Below are positions 45,463-54,784 of a DNA stretch of 64,000 nt, piece by piece (within the stretch, counting starts at the first letter, position 1; the number at the start of each line of letters is the position of its first letter). Both the position numbers and the translations under genes were made by a program. This stretch comes from Paraburkholderia panacisoli (GTDB lineage: Bacteria; Pseudomonadota; Gammaproteobacteria; Burkholderiales; Burkholderiaceae), in assembly GCF_008369935.1 (NCBI RefSeq), contig NZ_VTUZ01000004.1, positions 1 to 64,000 on the forward strand, in the 5' to 3' direction. The notes beneath the pieces are model-generated. The model was given only the letters and a program-made list of their open reading frames with translations, was not told the DNA's origin and did not search any database.

Positions 45463-47004
45463 ATGAGCGCAATTGCTTCGAACCACGCCGGGCGCAATGC
45501 CGCCGATGCCATCGCCACCGTCAAGCTGCTGATCAACGGCGAGTTCGTCGAATCGAAGACCGGCGAATGGCGCGACATCGTCAATCCCGCCACGCAGGAA
45601 GTGCTGGCGCGCGTGCCGTTCGCCACCGCCGACGAAGTCAACGAAGCGATCCGCAGCGCGCACGCCGCGTTCAAGACCTGGAAGGACACGCCGATCGGCG
45701 CGCGCATGCGCATCATGCTGAAGTACCAGGCGTTGATCCGCGAGCACATGCCGCGCATCGCGAAGACCTTGAGCGCGGAGCAAGGCAAGACGATTCCCGA
45801 TGCCGAAGGCGACATCTTCCGCGGACTCGAAGTGGTCGAACACGCGTGCTCGATCGGCACGTTGCAGCAGGGCGAATTCGCGGAGAACGTGGCGGGCGGC
45901 GTGGACACCTACACGCTGCGCCAGCCGCTCGGCGTCTGCGCCGGCATCACGCCGTTCAACTTCCCCGCGATGATCCCGCTGTGGATGTTCCCGATGGCGA
46001 TCGTCTGCGGCAATACCTTCGTGCTCAAGCCGTCGGAGCAGGACCCGCTGTCGACGATGCAGCTGGTCGAACTCGCGCTCGAAGCCGGCGTGCCGAAAGG
46101 CGTGCTGAACGTGGTGCACGGCGGCAAGGACGTGGTCGACGCGCTCTGCACGCACGAGCTGGTCAAGGCGGTTTCGTTCGTCGGCTCGACGGCGGTCGGC
46201 ACGCACGTGTACCGCCTCGGCAGCGAGCACGGCAAGCGCGTGCAGTCGATGATGGGCGCGAAGAATCACGCGGTGGTCCTGCCCGACGCGAACCGCGAGC
46301 AGACCCTGAACGCGCTGGCCGGGGCGGGCTTCGGCGCGGCCGGGCAGCGCTGCATGGCGACTTCGGTGGTGGTGCTGGTGGGCGCCGCGCAGCAATGGCT
46401 GCCCGAGCTCGTCGCGAAGGCGAAGACGCTCAAGGTCAACGCGGGCAACGAGCCGGGTACCGACGTCGGCCCGGTGGTCTCACGCGCGGCGAAGCAACGC
46501 ATTCTCGGCCTGATCGAAGCGGGCGTTAAGGAAGGCGCCACGCTCGCGCTTGACGGCCGCGACGTGAAGGTGCCCGGCTACGAGCAGGGCAATTTCATCG
46601 GCCCGACGATTTTCACCGACGTCACCACCGACATGGAAATCTACCGTACCGAAATTTTTGGCCCCGTGCTGCAAGTACTGACCGTGGCCACGCTCGACGA
46701 CGCGATCGCGCTCGTCAATCGCAATCCGTTCGGCAACGGGGTCGGCCTCTTCACGCAGAGCGGCGCGGCGGCGCGCAAATTCCAGAGCGAGATCGACATC
46801 GGCCAGGTCGGCATCAACATTCCGATTCCGGTGCCGGTGCCGTTCTTCAGCTTCACCGGCTCGCGCGGCTCGAAGCTCGGCGATCTCGGCCCCTACGGCA
46901 AACAGGTCGTGCAGTTCTATACGCAGACCAAGACGGTCACGGCTCGCTGGTTCGACGACGACACGGTCAACGACGGCGTCAACACGACTATCAGCCTGCG
47001 CTGA
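45463..47004 (+). CDS. mmsA: CoA-acylating methylmalonate-semialdehyde dehydrogenase
   Basis: MmsA oxidises methylmalonate semialdehyde to propionyl-CoA (EC 1.2.1.27). The 513-residue protein is an aldehyde dehydrogenase with NAD-binding FVGSTAVGTHVY and the catalytic Cys297 in GAAGQRCMATSVVVLVG; the general-base glutamate of ordinary aldehyde dehydrogenases is replaced at its usual site, as in MmsA. The GITPFNFPAMIPLWMFPMAI and NIPIPVPVPFFSFTGS stretches are diagnostic. ATG 45463 has AGGAG seven bases upstream. Confidence 0.95.
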   Translation: MSAIASNHAGRNAADAIATVKLLINGEFVESKTGEWRDIVNPATQEVLARVPFATADEVNEAIRSAHAAFKTWKDTPIGARMRIMLKYQALIREHMPRIAKTLSAEQGKTIPDAEGDIFRGLEVVEHACSIGTLQQGEFAENVAGGVDTYTLRQPLGVCAGITPFNFPAMIPLWMFPMAIVCGNTFVLKPSEQDPLSTMQLVELALEAGVPKGVLNVVHGGKDVVDALCTHELVKAVSFVGSTAVGTHVYRLGSEHGKRVQSMMGAKNHAVVLPDANREQTLNALAGAGFGAAGQRCMATSVVVLVGAAQQWLPELVAKAKTLKVNAGNEPGTDVGPVVSRAAKQRILGLIEAGVKEGATLALDGRDVKVPGYEQGNFIGPTIFTDVTTDMEIYRTEIFGPVLQVLTVATLDDAIALVNRNPFGNGVGLFTQSGAAARKFQSEIDIGQVGINIPIPVPVPFFSFTGSRGSKLGDLGPYGKQVVQFYTQTKTVTARWFDDDTVNDGVNTTISLR

Positions 47005-47039
47005 ACGCTACCCGAGCGCGCAGAAACGGAGACGACATC

Positions 47040-47942
47040 ATGAAAATAGGCTTTATCGGACTCGGCAACATGGGCGCGCCGATGGCGCTCAACCTGCTGA
47101 AAGCGGGCCACGCGGTCAATGTATTCGATCTGAACGCGCAAGCCGTGCAGGGGCTCGTCGACGCGGGCGCGAAGGCGGCCGGTTCGCCGAAAGCGGCCGT
47201 GACCGACGTGGAGTGCGTGATCACGATGCTGCCTGCGGCCGCGCACGTGCGCAGCGTGCTGAGTGCGCAAGACGGCGTGTTCGCGGGTATCGCGAAGGGC
47301 GTGACGATCATCGATTCGAGCACGATCGATCCCGCCAGCGTGAAGGCCTTCGCCGAACTCGCGGCGCAGCACGGCAACAGCTTCGTCGATGCGCCGGTAT
47401 CGGGCGGCACCGGCGGCGCGGCGGCGGGCACGCTGACCTTCATGGTGGGCGGCAGTGCGAGCGCGTTTGAACAGGTCAAACCGGTCTTGTCGGCGATGGG
47501 CAAGAACATCGTGCATTGCGGCGACACCGGCACTGGCCAGGTCGCGAAGATCTGCAACAACCTCGTGCTCGGCATCACGATGGCGGGCGTGGCCGAGGCG
47601 ATGTCGCTCGGCGAGGCGCTCGGTATCGACGCGAAAGTGCTGGGCGGCATCATCAATACGTCGACCGGGCGCTGCTGGAGTTCGGACACGTATAACCCGA
47701 TGCCCGGCGTGATCGACACCGCACCGTCGACGCGCGGCTACACCGGCGGCTTCGGCACCGACCTGATGCTCAAGGACCTCGGCCTCGCCACCGACGCCGC
47801 GCGCGCCGCACGCCAACCGGTCTATCTCGGCGCGCTCGCGCAGCAGCTTTATCAGACGATGAGCACGAAAGGCGCGGGACGTCTGGACTTTTCGGCGGTC
47901 ATCAAGCTTTATCGTAACGAGGCCAAGGAGGCCGACGCGTGA
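47040..47942 (+). CDS. mmsB: 3-hydroxyisobutyrate dehydrogenase
   Basis: MmsB oxidises 3-hydroxyisobutyrate to methylmalonate semialdehyde. The 300-residue protein begins MKIGFIGLGNMGAPMALNLLKAGH (NAD-binding and family signature), has the substrate-site DAPVSGGTGGAAAGTL and the catalytic lysine region GQVAKICNN. It precedes the enoyl-CoA hydratase gene with start and stop overlapping by four bases. Confidence 0.95.
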   Translation: MKIGFIGLGNMGAPMALNLLKAGHAVNVFDLNAQAVQGLVDAGAKAAGSPKAAVTDVECVITMLPAAAHVRSVLSAQDGVFAGIAKGVTIIDSSTIDPASVKAFAELAAQHGNSFVDAPVSGGTGGAAAGTLTFMVGGSASAFEQVKPVLSAMGKNIVHCGDTGTGQVAKICNNLVLGITMAGVAEAMSLGEALGIDAKVLGGIINTSTGRCWSSDTYNPMPGVIDTAPSTRGYTGGFGTDLMLKDLGLATDAARAARQPVYLGALAQQLYQTMSTKGAGRLDFSAVIKLYRNEAKEADA

Positions 47943-48787
47943 TGATCGAACTCGACTACGCACACGACGGCGCGGTCGCGCTGCTCACGCTCAAGCGGCC
48001 GCCCGCGAATGCGTTCACACCTGAGGGCTTGCTGCAATTGCAGCGCAGCGTCGAACTGCTGAACGGCGACCCGCGCGTGCGGGCGATCGTGATCACCGGC
48101 GATGGGCCGAAGTTCTTCAGCGCGGGCGCCGATCTGAACACGTTCGCCGATGGCGATCGCGAAGTCGCGCGCACCGCGGCGGCGCGCTTTGGCGCGGCGT
48201 TCGAGACATTGCAGAACGCGCGGCCGGTGGTGATCGCGGCGATCAACGGTTATGCGATGGGCGGCGGACTGGAGTGCGCGCTCGCGTGCGACATCCGCAT
48301 CGCCGAACCGCATGCGTTGCTGGCGCTGCCCGAGACCGCGGTCGGCCTGCTGCCGTGCGGGTGCGGCACGCAGACGCTGCCATGGCTGGTCGGCGAAGGC
48401 TGGGCCAAGCGCATCATTCTCACCGGCGAGCGGGTCGATGCGGCGACCGCGTTGCGCATCGGCCTGGTCGAAGAGGTGGTGGAACGGGGCGCGGCGCGCG
48501 ATGCCGCGCTGACCATGGCCGCGCGCGTCGCGGGTCTGAGCCCGCAGGCGGTTGGCTTCAGCAAGACACTGATTCATCAGGCGCGCAACGGCGTGCCTCG
48601 CGCGGCGGCCCTGGCGGTGGAACGCGAACGCTTCGTCGATCTGTTCGACGGCGCGGATCAGCGCGAAGGGGTCAATGCGTTCCTCGAAAAGCGCAAGCCG
48701 CGCTGGCAGGCGGCGCAGCTTCAATCGACGGAAGCGGCCGCTCCCATGGGTCACGCCGCCCACTTCCCGACGCAGGCCCGCTCATGA
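47939..48787 (+). CDS. Enoyl-CoA hydratase (crotonase family)
   Basis: A 282-residue crotonase-fold enzyme that likely hydrates methacrylyl-CoA to 3-hydroxyisobutyryl-CoA. The oxyanion-hole segment is FFSAGADLNTF and the second region reads AMGGGLECALACDIRIAE, followed by LPETAVGLLPCGCGTQ. In ordinary hydratases the second catalytic glutamate precedes the GLLPG stretch; here the E of LPETAVGLLPC is in place. GTG 47939 is preferred because AAGGAGG lies seven bases upstream; ATG three bases on is possible. The stop overlaps the next start (ATGA). Confidence 0.88.
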   Translation: MMIELDYAHDGAVALLTLKRPPANAFTPEGLLQLQRSVELLNGDPRVRAIVITGDGPKFFSAGADLNTFADGDREVARTAAARFGAAFETLQNARPVVIAAINGYAMGGGLECALACDIRIAEPHALLALPETAVGLLPCGCGTQTLPWLVGEGWAKRIILTGERVDAATALRIGLVEEVVERGAARDAALTMAARVAGLSPQAVGFSKTLIHQARNGVPRAAALAVERERFVDLFDGADQREGVNAFLEKRKPRWQAAQLQSTEAAAPMGHAAHFPTQARS

Positions 48788-49932
48788 GCGCCTTGCAAAG
48801 CGTCGCACTCGAAACGGACACGCAAGCGGAGCGCGAGATTCTGTTTCGCGTCGTCAACCGCGTCGCGATCATCACGCTGAACCGTCCGGCCGCGCTCAAC
48901 GCGCTCTCGCACGCGATGGTGCGCGAACTCGCCGTGCTGGTCGAGCATTGCCGCCACGACAGCGGCATCGTCGCGCTCGTGCTGAAAGGCGCCGGAGCGA
49001 AGGGTTTTTGCGCTGGCGGCGACGTGCGCGAAGTGCACCGGCTGGCGAAGAATGGTGATCACCGCTGGCTCGCATTCTTCGTCGATGAGTACCGGCTCGA
49101 CTACGCGCTGCATACGTTTCCGAAACCGGTGGTCGCGCTGCTCGACGGGATCGCGATGGGCGGCGGCATGGGGCTCGGTCAGGCGGCGCGGCTGCGCATC
49201 GTCACGGAGCGCAGCAGGATCGCGATGCCGGAGACGCGCATCGGCTTCCTGCCGGATGTCGGCGCAACGCGTTTTCTCAGTGTGATGCCGGCCGAGGTCG
49301 AGCTGTATGTCGGGCTGACCGGCGCGACATTGTCCGGCGCCGACGCGTTGCGTCTGCAACTGGCCGATCTGTGCGTGCCGGCCGAATGGCTCGCGAGCTT
49401 CGAGGAACGGTTGCAGCGCATGTCGCACGACGGCGATCTGATGGCCGCCTTGCGCGGCGTGTTCGAGCCGCCGTGCAACATCATCCCGCATGCGGCGTTG
49501 GCGGCGTTCACGCAGTTGATGCTCAGGCATTTCGACCGGCGTTCGAGCGTCGAGAGGATCGCCGCGACGTTGCGGCACGACCTGGAGCGCGATCCGCCGC
49601 GCGAGGTGAGGCAGTGGCTGCAATCGACTTACGACGCCATCACCGGCCACTCGCCGACGATGCTGTGCGTCACGCGCGAGGCGCTGTTGCGCGGCCGGCA
49701 GATGACGTTGGCGGAATGCTTCAGGATGGAACTGGGCATCGTCAAACGGGTGATCGAGGAGGGCGACTTCTGCGAAGGCGTGCGGGCGCAGTTGATCGAT
49801 AAGGATCGCGAGGCGCGCTGGGCGCCCGCGACGCTTGCGGAAGTGCGGGCCGAACGGGTCAGGCATTTTCTGGCTTCGCCGTGGAAGAGCGAGGTGCATC
49901 CGCTGGCGGGGTTGGCGGCGGAGCAGGGGTGA
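48784..49932 (+). CDS. Probable 3-hydroxyisobutyryl-CoA hydrolase
   Basis: A 382-residue crotonase-family enzyme of the HIBCH type, longer than hydratases. It releases 3-hydroxyisobutyrate from its CoA ester, giving the MmsB substrate. The diagnostic segments are GFCAGGDVREVHRL, GMGLGQAARLRIVTE, PETRIGFLPDVGATRFLS and the late GIVKRVIEEGDFCEGVRAQLIDKDR. Length and these motifs separate it from enoyl-CoA hydratase. Position after the hydratase completes the sequence acyl-CoA dehydrogenase, hydratase, hydrolase, MmsB, MmsA. Confidence 0.9.
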   Translation: MSALQSVALETDTQAEREILFRVVNRVAIITLNRPAALNALSHAMVRELAVLVEHCRHDSGIVALVLKGAGAKGFCAGGDVREVHRLAKNGDHRWLAFFVDEYRLDYALHTFPKPVVALLDGIAMGGGMGLGQAARLRIVTERSRIAMPETRIGFLPDVGATRFLSVMPAEVELYVGLTGATLSGADALRLQLADLCVPAEWLASFEERLQRMSHDGDLMAALRGVFEPPCNIIPHAALAAFTQLMLRHFDRRSSVERIAATLRHDLERDPPREVRQWLQSTYDAITGHSPTMLCVTREALLRGRQMTLAECFRMELGIVKRVIEEGDFCEGVRAQLIDKDREARWAPATLAEVRAERVRHFLASPWKSEVHPLAGLAAEQG

Positions 49933-50106
49933 GGTGGTGCGGGTTGTTCGCGGCCGCGCGCGTTGACGGCGGGCAGGCGCGGTATTCAGATGCGGCACTT
50001 CTGTCGCGTTCACGCATCCGCACGGCCCGCGCTGGTGGTCTCGGCTCCCGCTCAACCCTTGCCTGCTGCAAATGATGTGAAGAATCCCGTTAGCGGCATC
50101 GTCAAG

Positions 50107-50133
50107 AAAGGCGCGAGAAATCGCGCCTTTTTT
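50107..50133 (+). terminator. Strong intrinsic terminator after the valine operon
   Basis: AAAGGCGCGA (50107-50116), GAAA loop, TCGCGCCTTT (50121-50130) and a following T-run form a textbook terminator, 174 bp after the last gene. The A-rich left arm makes it partly bidirectional. The rest of 49933-50408 holds no supported gene. Confidence 0.88.
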
Positions 50134-50408
50134 GCATTTGGCGTCATTGCTGCGGGGCGGAACGAGTGTCTCGCCAACAGCGCCGCGCGAATCCGTGTCC
50201 TTTGCCGGTGCCGGCTTGCCTGCCAATAGATCATCCGGCCCGATACATGGATACGCCCGCGCAATTTCAGCCGGGAACGAAGCGTGCTTAAGCATTTGCG
50301 TGGTTCCAAAGCGGATCGCATGAAGCGAAGCGATCGACGAAACGACGCATGGCGTACATGCGGCGCTGGCGTCATCAGTTTGAAACTCAACCGTCTTAGG
50401 AAAGCGTG

Positions 50409-50591
50409 ATGGACAAAAATCGTATCGAAGGTGCCGCGAAGCAGTTGAAGGGCTCCGTCAAGGAAGCGATGGGCAAGGTCACGGGCAATCGCGTGAAGCA
50501 GGCCGAAGGGGCCGCTGAAAGGCTGGCCGGCACAATGCAGGCGAAGCTCGGCGAGGCGGCCGATGCGCTGCGCGGTCGCGTGAAAAGGTAG
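50409..50591 (+). CDS. CsbD-family stress protein
   Basis: A 60-residue hydrophilic helical protein (MDKNRIEGAAKQLKGSVKEAMGKVTG, then QAEGAAERLAG) of the CsbD family, often induced by general stress. AGG lies eight bases before ATG 50409; a GTG one codon earlier is also possible. No cysteine or catalytic motif is expected in this family. Confidence 0.9.
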   Translation: MDKNRIEGAAKQLKGSVKEAMGKVTGNRVKQAEGAAERLAGTMQAKLGEAADALRGRVKR

Positions 50592-50717
50592 CGATCAGCG
50601 CGCCGAAAGTCGCGGCATGGTCGCGGCAATCAACATCAATGTGCATTATGCAAAGCGAAAGCGCACGAAGCGCCAGCCAGCACCGGCGCGACCGTGCTCA
50701 CCCCTTCAAGGACAATC

Positions 50718-50918
50718 ATGGCGAATTCAAACCAGCTCGACGGTATCTTCAATGAAGCGGCTGGCAAGGTGCAGGACGCGGTCGGCGACCTGACCGGCGA
50801 ACTCACCATCCCGACCCCTAAGCCGCCCGTCGGCCCGCGCCTGCTCCCAGCGGCGGCTTCGAAGTGCACAATGGCCGTTCGCCAACTAATACAGATCCGC
50901 GGGTGCCCGGCCTGTTGA
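50718..50918 (+). pseudogene. Truncated CsbD-like protein
   Basis: The first 27 residues (MANSNQLDGIFNEAAGKVQDAVGDLTGE) match the start of a CsbD-like protein with a C-terminal membrane segment that is common in Burkholderiales. From LTIP onward the sequence is unrelated (Pro/Arg/Cys-rich) and stops at 50918. The family core repeat and tail are missing. The junction lies near 50800, at the edge of the following transporter cluster, so an insertion or deletion endpoint probably cut the gene. ATG 50718 may still be translated from TTCAAGGA upstream. Confidence 0.65.
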
Positions 50919-51131
50919 GAACCCTTCGATTAGGCGAACAGCCGCTCCTGTCCACAGATTGGAGGTGACCCCCCTGGAAAAATGCGATGGGTTGGAAAGT
51001 CCATATATCGACTCCAGCAGCGTGGGGAATGTTCTCACGCTCAACCATTGCAACGCTGCCTGGCCAGGCACGTCTCAAAGTTCGCGGAAACACGCCCGTG
51101 TGGAATAGATATCTGGTTCAAGATTGCGAAA

Positions 51132-51887
51132 TCAGACTTGTGAAACCCTGCGTGAAGCGTCGACAAGCATGCGCGAATACGGATGTGAAAGTTCTGCTGT
51201 AGGCAGATCACTGGCGCCGCGCGTCTCGACAATTTCCCCTTTGAGCATGACCGCCACACGATCGCACAGATGCACCACCACACCGAGATCGTGAGTGACG
51301 AGCAGGTAGGTCAGCCCTTCCTTCTGACGCAAGTCCGAAAGCAGATTCAGAATTTCCGCTTGAACGGAGACATCCAGCGCCGAGGTCGGCTCGTCCAGAA
51401 GCAGAACACGAGGCTCGAGCACCAAGGCGCGGGCGATGGCGACGCGCTGTCGCTGGCCACCGGAAAGCTGATGCGGATAACGCTTGCGAAAGGATGCGTT
51501 CAGGCCCACCTTGCTCAGTGCTTTGTCGATGCGGGTATCGATACTATCGAGCCCGTGAATTTTCAACGGTTCTCCGAGCGCTGTTTCGATCGTATGTCTT
51601 GGGTGCAGTGATCCGAACGGGTCCTGAAAGACCATCTGCACCAGCCGGCTTCGCGCGCGATCGATCTTGCGGCCAATCCGGACCCGATTCAGCGAGATCT
51701 CTCCGTTCCAGTCCTGGTACAAACCCGCTACACAACGCAGAATCGTGCTTTTTCCGCATCCCGATTCGCCGACCAGTCCGAACACCTCACCTTCATTCAC
51801 GCCAAGATTGACACCTCGTAATACAGCGTTCGCCGACGTGCCTGAGCCGAACGTGAGTTCGAGATTTCTGATATCGATCATAACCAT
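51132..51887 (-). CDS. Peptide-type ABC importer ATPase (DppF-like)
   Basis: A 251-residue ATPase of the oligopeptide/nickel importer class. Walker A is GESGCGKST, signature LSGGQRQRVAIARAL, Walker B RVLLLDEPTSALD. It ends with LSHPYSRMLVDA, the start of the usual C-terminal extension; the remaining 60-80 residues seen in DppF are absent, so it is a short form. It is the last gene of the minus-strand operon, eight bases after its partner ATPase. AGGA precedes the start. Confidence 0.9.
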   Translation of the reverse strand: MVMIDIRNLELTFGSGTSANAVLRGVNLGVNEGEVFGLVGESGCGKSTILRCVAGLYQDWNGEISLNRVRIGRKIDRARSRLVQMVFQDPFGSLHPRHTIETALGEPLKIHGLDSIDTRIDKALSKVGLNASFRKRYPHQLSGGQRQRVAIARALVLEPRVLLLDEPTSALDVSVQAEILNLLSDLRQKEGLTYLLVTHDLGVVVHLCDRVAVMLKGEIVETRGASDLPTAELSHPYSRMLVDASRRVSQV

Positions 51888-51895
51888 CGGTTTTC

Positions 51896-52762
51896 CTAAT
51901 CGGTTAGCCAGCGTGGATCACGTTCGAGCTGCGGAAGGCGCGCGCGCCGATGTTCCATACTCGGCAATGCATCCAGCAGACCACGCGTATAAGGATGCGT
52001 CGCATGATCGAGCTCTGCGGCTGCAATCGATTCGACCACTCGGCCCGCATACATGACCAGCACCCGATCGCAGAAGTCGCGCACCAGATTCAGGTCATGG
52101 CTGATGAACAGCAGACCGAGGTTGTTTTCAGTCACCAGTTCATGCAGAACGTCCAGCACCTGCAGCCTCACGGAGATGTCCAGTGCCGAGGTCGGTTCGT
52201 CCGCGATCAGCACTTCGGGCTTCGGGATGAGCATCATCGCGATCATGACGCGCTGGCCCATTCCCCCCGAGATTTCGTGCGGGTAGAGACGCGAGGCTCT
52301 CAATGGGTCGCGAATACGAACTTTCTCCAGCATCTCCAGCGCGCGCTCGTGCGCCTCTTTCGCAGTCGCACGGTGATGCGCGGAGTAGGCTTCCGCGATC
52401 TGATGTCCGATCCGCTTGACTGGATTCAGCGCGAATTTCGGGTCTTGCAGGATCATCGACATGCGTCGGCCGCGGATCGAACGCATCGTCTTTTCAGACG
52501 CGGCGAGAAGGTCGGTTTCTTCGAACCGCAGTGTGTTCGCGGAGATTCTCGCGGAGCGCGGATGCAGTCGCAGTAGCGTGCGCCCGATTGTCGATTTCCC
52601 CGATCCCGATTCGCCGACGATAGCGAGTTTCTCCGTCCCGAGTGTGAACGACACGCCCCGCACCGCGTCGAAAGTCCCTTTCTCGCTGGTGAAACTCACG
52701 CGCAGGCCGTCGACTTCGATCTTGTTGTCCACGGTGTGAGCACTAGAAATTGGCTGGTCCAT
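51896..52762 (-). CDS. Peptide-type ABC importer ATPase (DppD-like)
   Basis: The second ATPase, 288 residues. Walker A GESGSGKST, signature ISGGMGQRVMIAMML (the Met variant typical of this subfamily), Walker B EVLIADEPTSALD, and a C-terminal HPYTRGLLDALPSMEHRR that is part of the oligopeptide-family tail. It pairs with the DppF-like protein to power the importer. AAGGA lies before ATG 52762. Confidence 0.9.
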   Translation of the reverse strand: MDQPISSAHTVDNKIEVDGLRVSFTSEKGTFDAVRGVSFTLGTEKLAIVGESGSGKSTIGRTLLRLHPRSARISANTLRFEETDLLAASEKTMRSIRGRRMSMILQDPKFALNPVKRIGHQIAEAYSAHHRATAKEAHERALEMLEKVRIRDPLRASRLYPHEISGGMGQRVMIAMMLIPKPEVLIADEPTSALDISVRLQVLDVLHELVTENNLGLLFISHDLNLVRDFCDRVLVMYAGRVVESIAAAELDHATHPYTRGLLDALPSMEHRRARLPQLERDPRWLTD

Positions 52763-52771
52763 CGGGTTTCC

Positions 52772-53680
52772 TTATTCGCTTCGCGGATCGAGCAGATCGC
52801 GCAGTCCATCGCCGAGCAGATTGAACGCAAGGCTCACGATCATGATTGCGGCGCCCGGCACAGTGACGAGCCACCAGCACTCGATCATGTAGCGGCGTCC
52901 CGCGGAGATCATCGTTCCCCACTCGGGCGACGGCGCCTGCGCGCCGAGCCCCAGGAAGCCGAGACCCGCGGCGGTGAGAATGACGGTCGCCATGTTCATC
53001 GTCAGCCGCACGATCACCGACGAGAGGCACAGTGGCCAGATGTGGCGTACGAGTATGCGAATCGGCGACGCGCCTTGCAGCTTGACCGCGGAAATGAAGT
53101 CCGCGTTTCGCAGCGACAGCGTTTCGGCTCTGGCCAACCGCGCAATCGGCGGCCACGACGTCAGGGCGATCGCAAGGACTGCGTGTTCGAGCCCCGGGCC
53201 GAGGGCGGCGACGAACGCGAGCGCCAGCACGAGACTGGGAAACGAAATGAAGATGTCGGTAATGCGCATGAAGACCGTATCGACCCAGCCGCGGAAATAG
53301 CCGGCCGCCGTGCCGACAGCGAGGCCCACCGGCCCGACGATGATCGTCACGAGGCCGACGATATACAGTGTGATGCGCGCACCGTACACGAGCCGGCTGA
53401 AGACGTCGCGACCGTACTCGTCGGTGCCGAACCAGGAATCGCCGCCCGGCGGGCGCAAGGCGCTGGATAGATCCTGCTGGAAAGGAGAATGCCGGACGAT
53501 CAGCGGGGCGCAAATCGCGATGAGCGTCAGCGCGAGAACCACGAACGCGCCGGCCGTGCTGAGCGGGTTGCGACGCATACGTCGACCCAGCCGCAACAGA
53601 TTGGCAAAGCGGCCTTCTGAGCCAGGCTTGGTCATGGTGGTTTGTCCACTAAGCGTCGCGGATTTGCCGGAAATTTTCAT
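52772..53680 (-). CDS. Peptide-type ABC importer permease (DppC-like)
   Basis: An inner-membrane permease of about 302 residues with six membrane segments. It has a cytoplasmic start (GRRMRRNPLSTAGAFVVLAL), the family DEYGRDVFSRLVYGARITL stretch and the ATPase-contact EAA-like loop LSLRNADFISAVKLQGASPIRI. ATG 53680 (MKISGKSAT) is chosen over TTG 53719, which overlaps the preceding permease. Confidence 0.9.
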   Translation of the reverse strand: MKISGKSATLSGQTTMTKPGSEGRFANLLRLGRRMRRNPLSTAGAFVVLALTLIAICAPLIVRHSPFQQDLSSALRPPGGDSWFGTDEYGRDVFSRLVYGARITLYIVGLVTIIVGPVGLAVGTAAGYFRGWVDTVFMRITDIFISFPSLVLALAFVAALGPGLEHAVLAIALTSWPPIARLARAETLSLRNADFISAVKLQGASPIRILVRHIWPLCLSSVIVRLTMNMATVILTAAGLGFLGLGAQAPSPEWGTMISAGRRYMIECWWLVTVPGAAIMIVSLAFNLLGDGLRDLLDPRSE

Positions 53681-53699
53681 GTCTCGAACTCTATGGCGT

Positions 53700-54746
53700 T
53701 CAGTGTGTTCGTGGATCAAAGACGCGGTACAGGGCGTCGGTGACCAGATTCAGCGTGATGAAGACGAGGCCGACGATCAGTACGCAACCCATCACCGCAT
53801 TCATGTCGCCGAGCAACAGGCTGCTGGTGAGGTACTGTCCGAAGCCGGGCCACGCAAACACGCTTTCGATCAGCACGGCGCCTTCGAGCAGCGAGCCATA
53901 GGCAAGGGCTACGATCGTGAGCAACTGAACCATGATGTTGGGAAACGCATGCCGCCAGATCACGCTGCGCTCCGATAGCCCCTTGACGCGAGCAGTCAGG
54001 ATGTATTCCTGCGAAAGCTGGTTGAGCATGAAACTGCGGGTCATCCGGCTGATGTACGCCATCGAATGCAGGCCGAGGATGCAGGCAGGTAGGGCGATAT
54101 GGCTGAACGCGCTGCGAAACAGGGCCCATTTGTCCTCGAGCGCGGAGTCCAGAAGCAGGAATCCGGTGAGCGGTTTGAGGTCGGCTTCGAACGCGAGGCC
54201 GACACGGCCGACGCCGCCCGACCAGCCCAGCTTCTGATAGAAGAACAGCAGTCCGAGCATGCCGACCCAGAAGATGGGTGTCGAATAGCCGAGCAGACTG
54301 AAGAGGCGAATCACGTTGTCCGTGGCGCGGCCCCGGTGCGTGGCGGCCGCGACGCCGAGCGGAACGCCGGCCAGCGTACCCAGCACGATCGCGACGGTCG
54401 CGAGTTCGACCGTCGCCGGGAACACGCGCACGATGTCCTCGATCACCGGCCGGCCAGTCAGCAGGGCGCGTCCAAGATTGCCGTGCAGCAAGTCGGACAG
54501 ATAGCGCAGGTATTGGACCCAGACCGGTTTGTCGAGTCCGAGTTGAACAAAGACCTGGTGATACAGCGCCTGGTCCGCATCGGGGCCCACCACCGACAAC
54601 ACCGGATCGATCGGCATGACGCGACCGATCACGAAGGTCAGCGTCAGCAGGCCCAGCAACGATACGGCCACGTTGGCGAGTCGTGATAGCACCCGCGTGT
54701 GCCGGTACGACTGTTTCGTCCTCCGGCGTAGTGTTACTTCTGACAT
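53700..54746 (-). CDS. Peptide-type ABC importer permease (DppB-like)
   Basis: The partner permease, about 348 residues. Typical features are an N-terminal membrane segment, RVMPIDPVLSVVGPDADQ, the periplasmic LGLDKPVWVQYLRYLSDLLHGNLG and the contact loop EYILTARVKGLSERSVIWRHAFPN. ATG 54746 has GGAG ten bases upstream; the longer frame overlaps the binding-protein gene. Confidence 0.9.
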   Translation of the reverse strand: MSEVTLRRRTKQSYRHTRVLSRLANVAVSLLGLLTLTFVIGRVMPIDPVLSVVGPDADQALYHQVFVQLGLDKPVWVQYLRYLSDLLHGNLGRALLTGRPVIEDIVRVFPATVELATVAIVLGTLAGVPLGVAAATHRGRATDNVIRLFSLLGYSTPIFWVGMLGLLFFYQKLGWSGGVGRVGLAFEADLKPLTGFLLLDSALEDKWALFRSAFSHIALPACILGLHSMAYISRMTRSFMLNQLSQEYILTARVKGLSERSVIWRHAFPNIMVQLLTIVALAYGSLLEGAVLIESVFAWPGFGQYLTSSLLLGDMNAVMGCVLIVGLVFITLNLVTDALYRVFDPRTH

Positions 54747-54784
54747 GTCTCGCTCCACTTGTTTTCGGCTGCAGTCAACTGCGT

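Noticed and set aside
45031-46395. 454-codon open frame opposite mmsA and the acyl-CoA ligase
   Set aside because: Spans two real genes on the other strand and has no family features.
48751-50295. 514-codon open frame opposite the 3-hydroxyisobutyryl-CoA hydrolase
   Set aside because: Shadow of the hydrolase; no start signal or motif.
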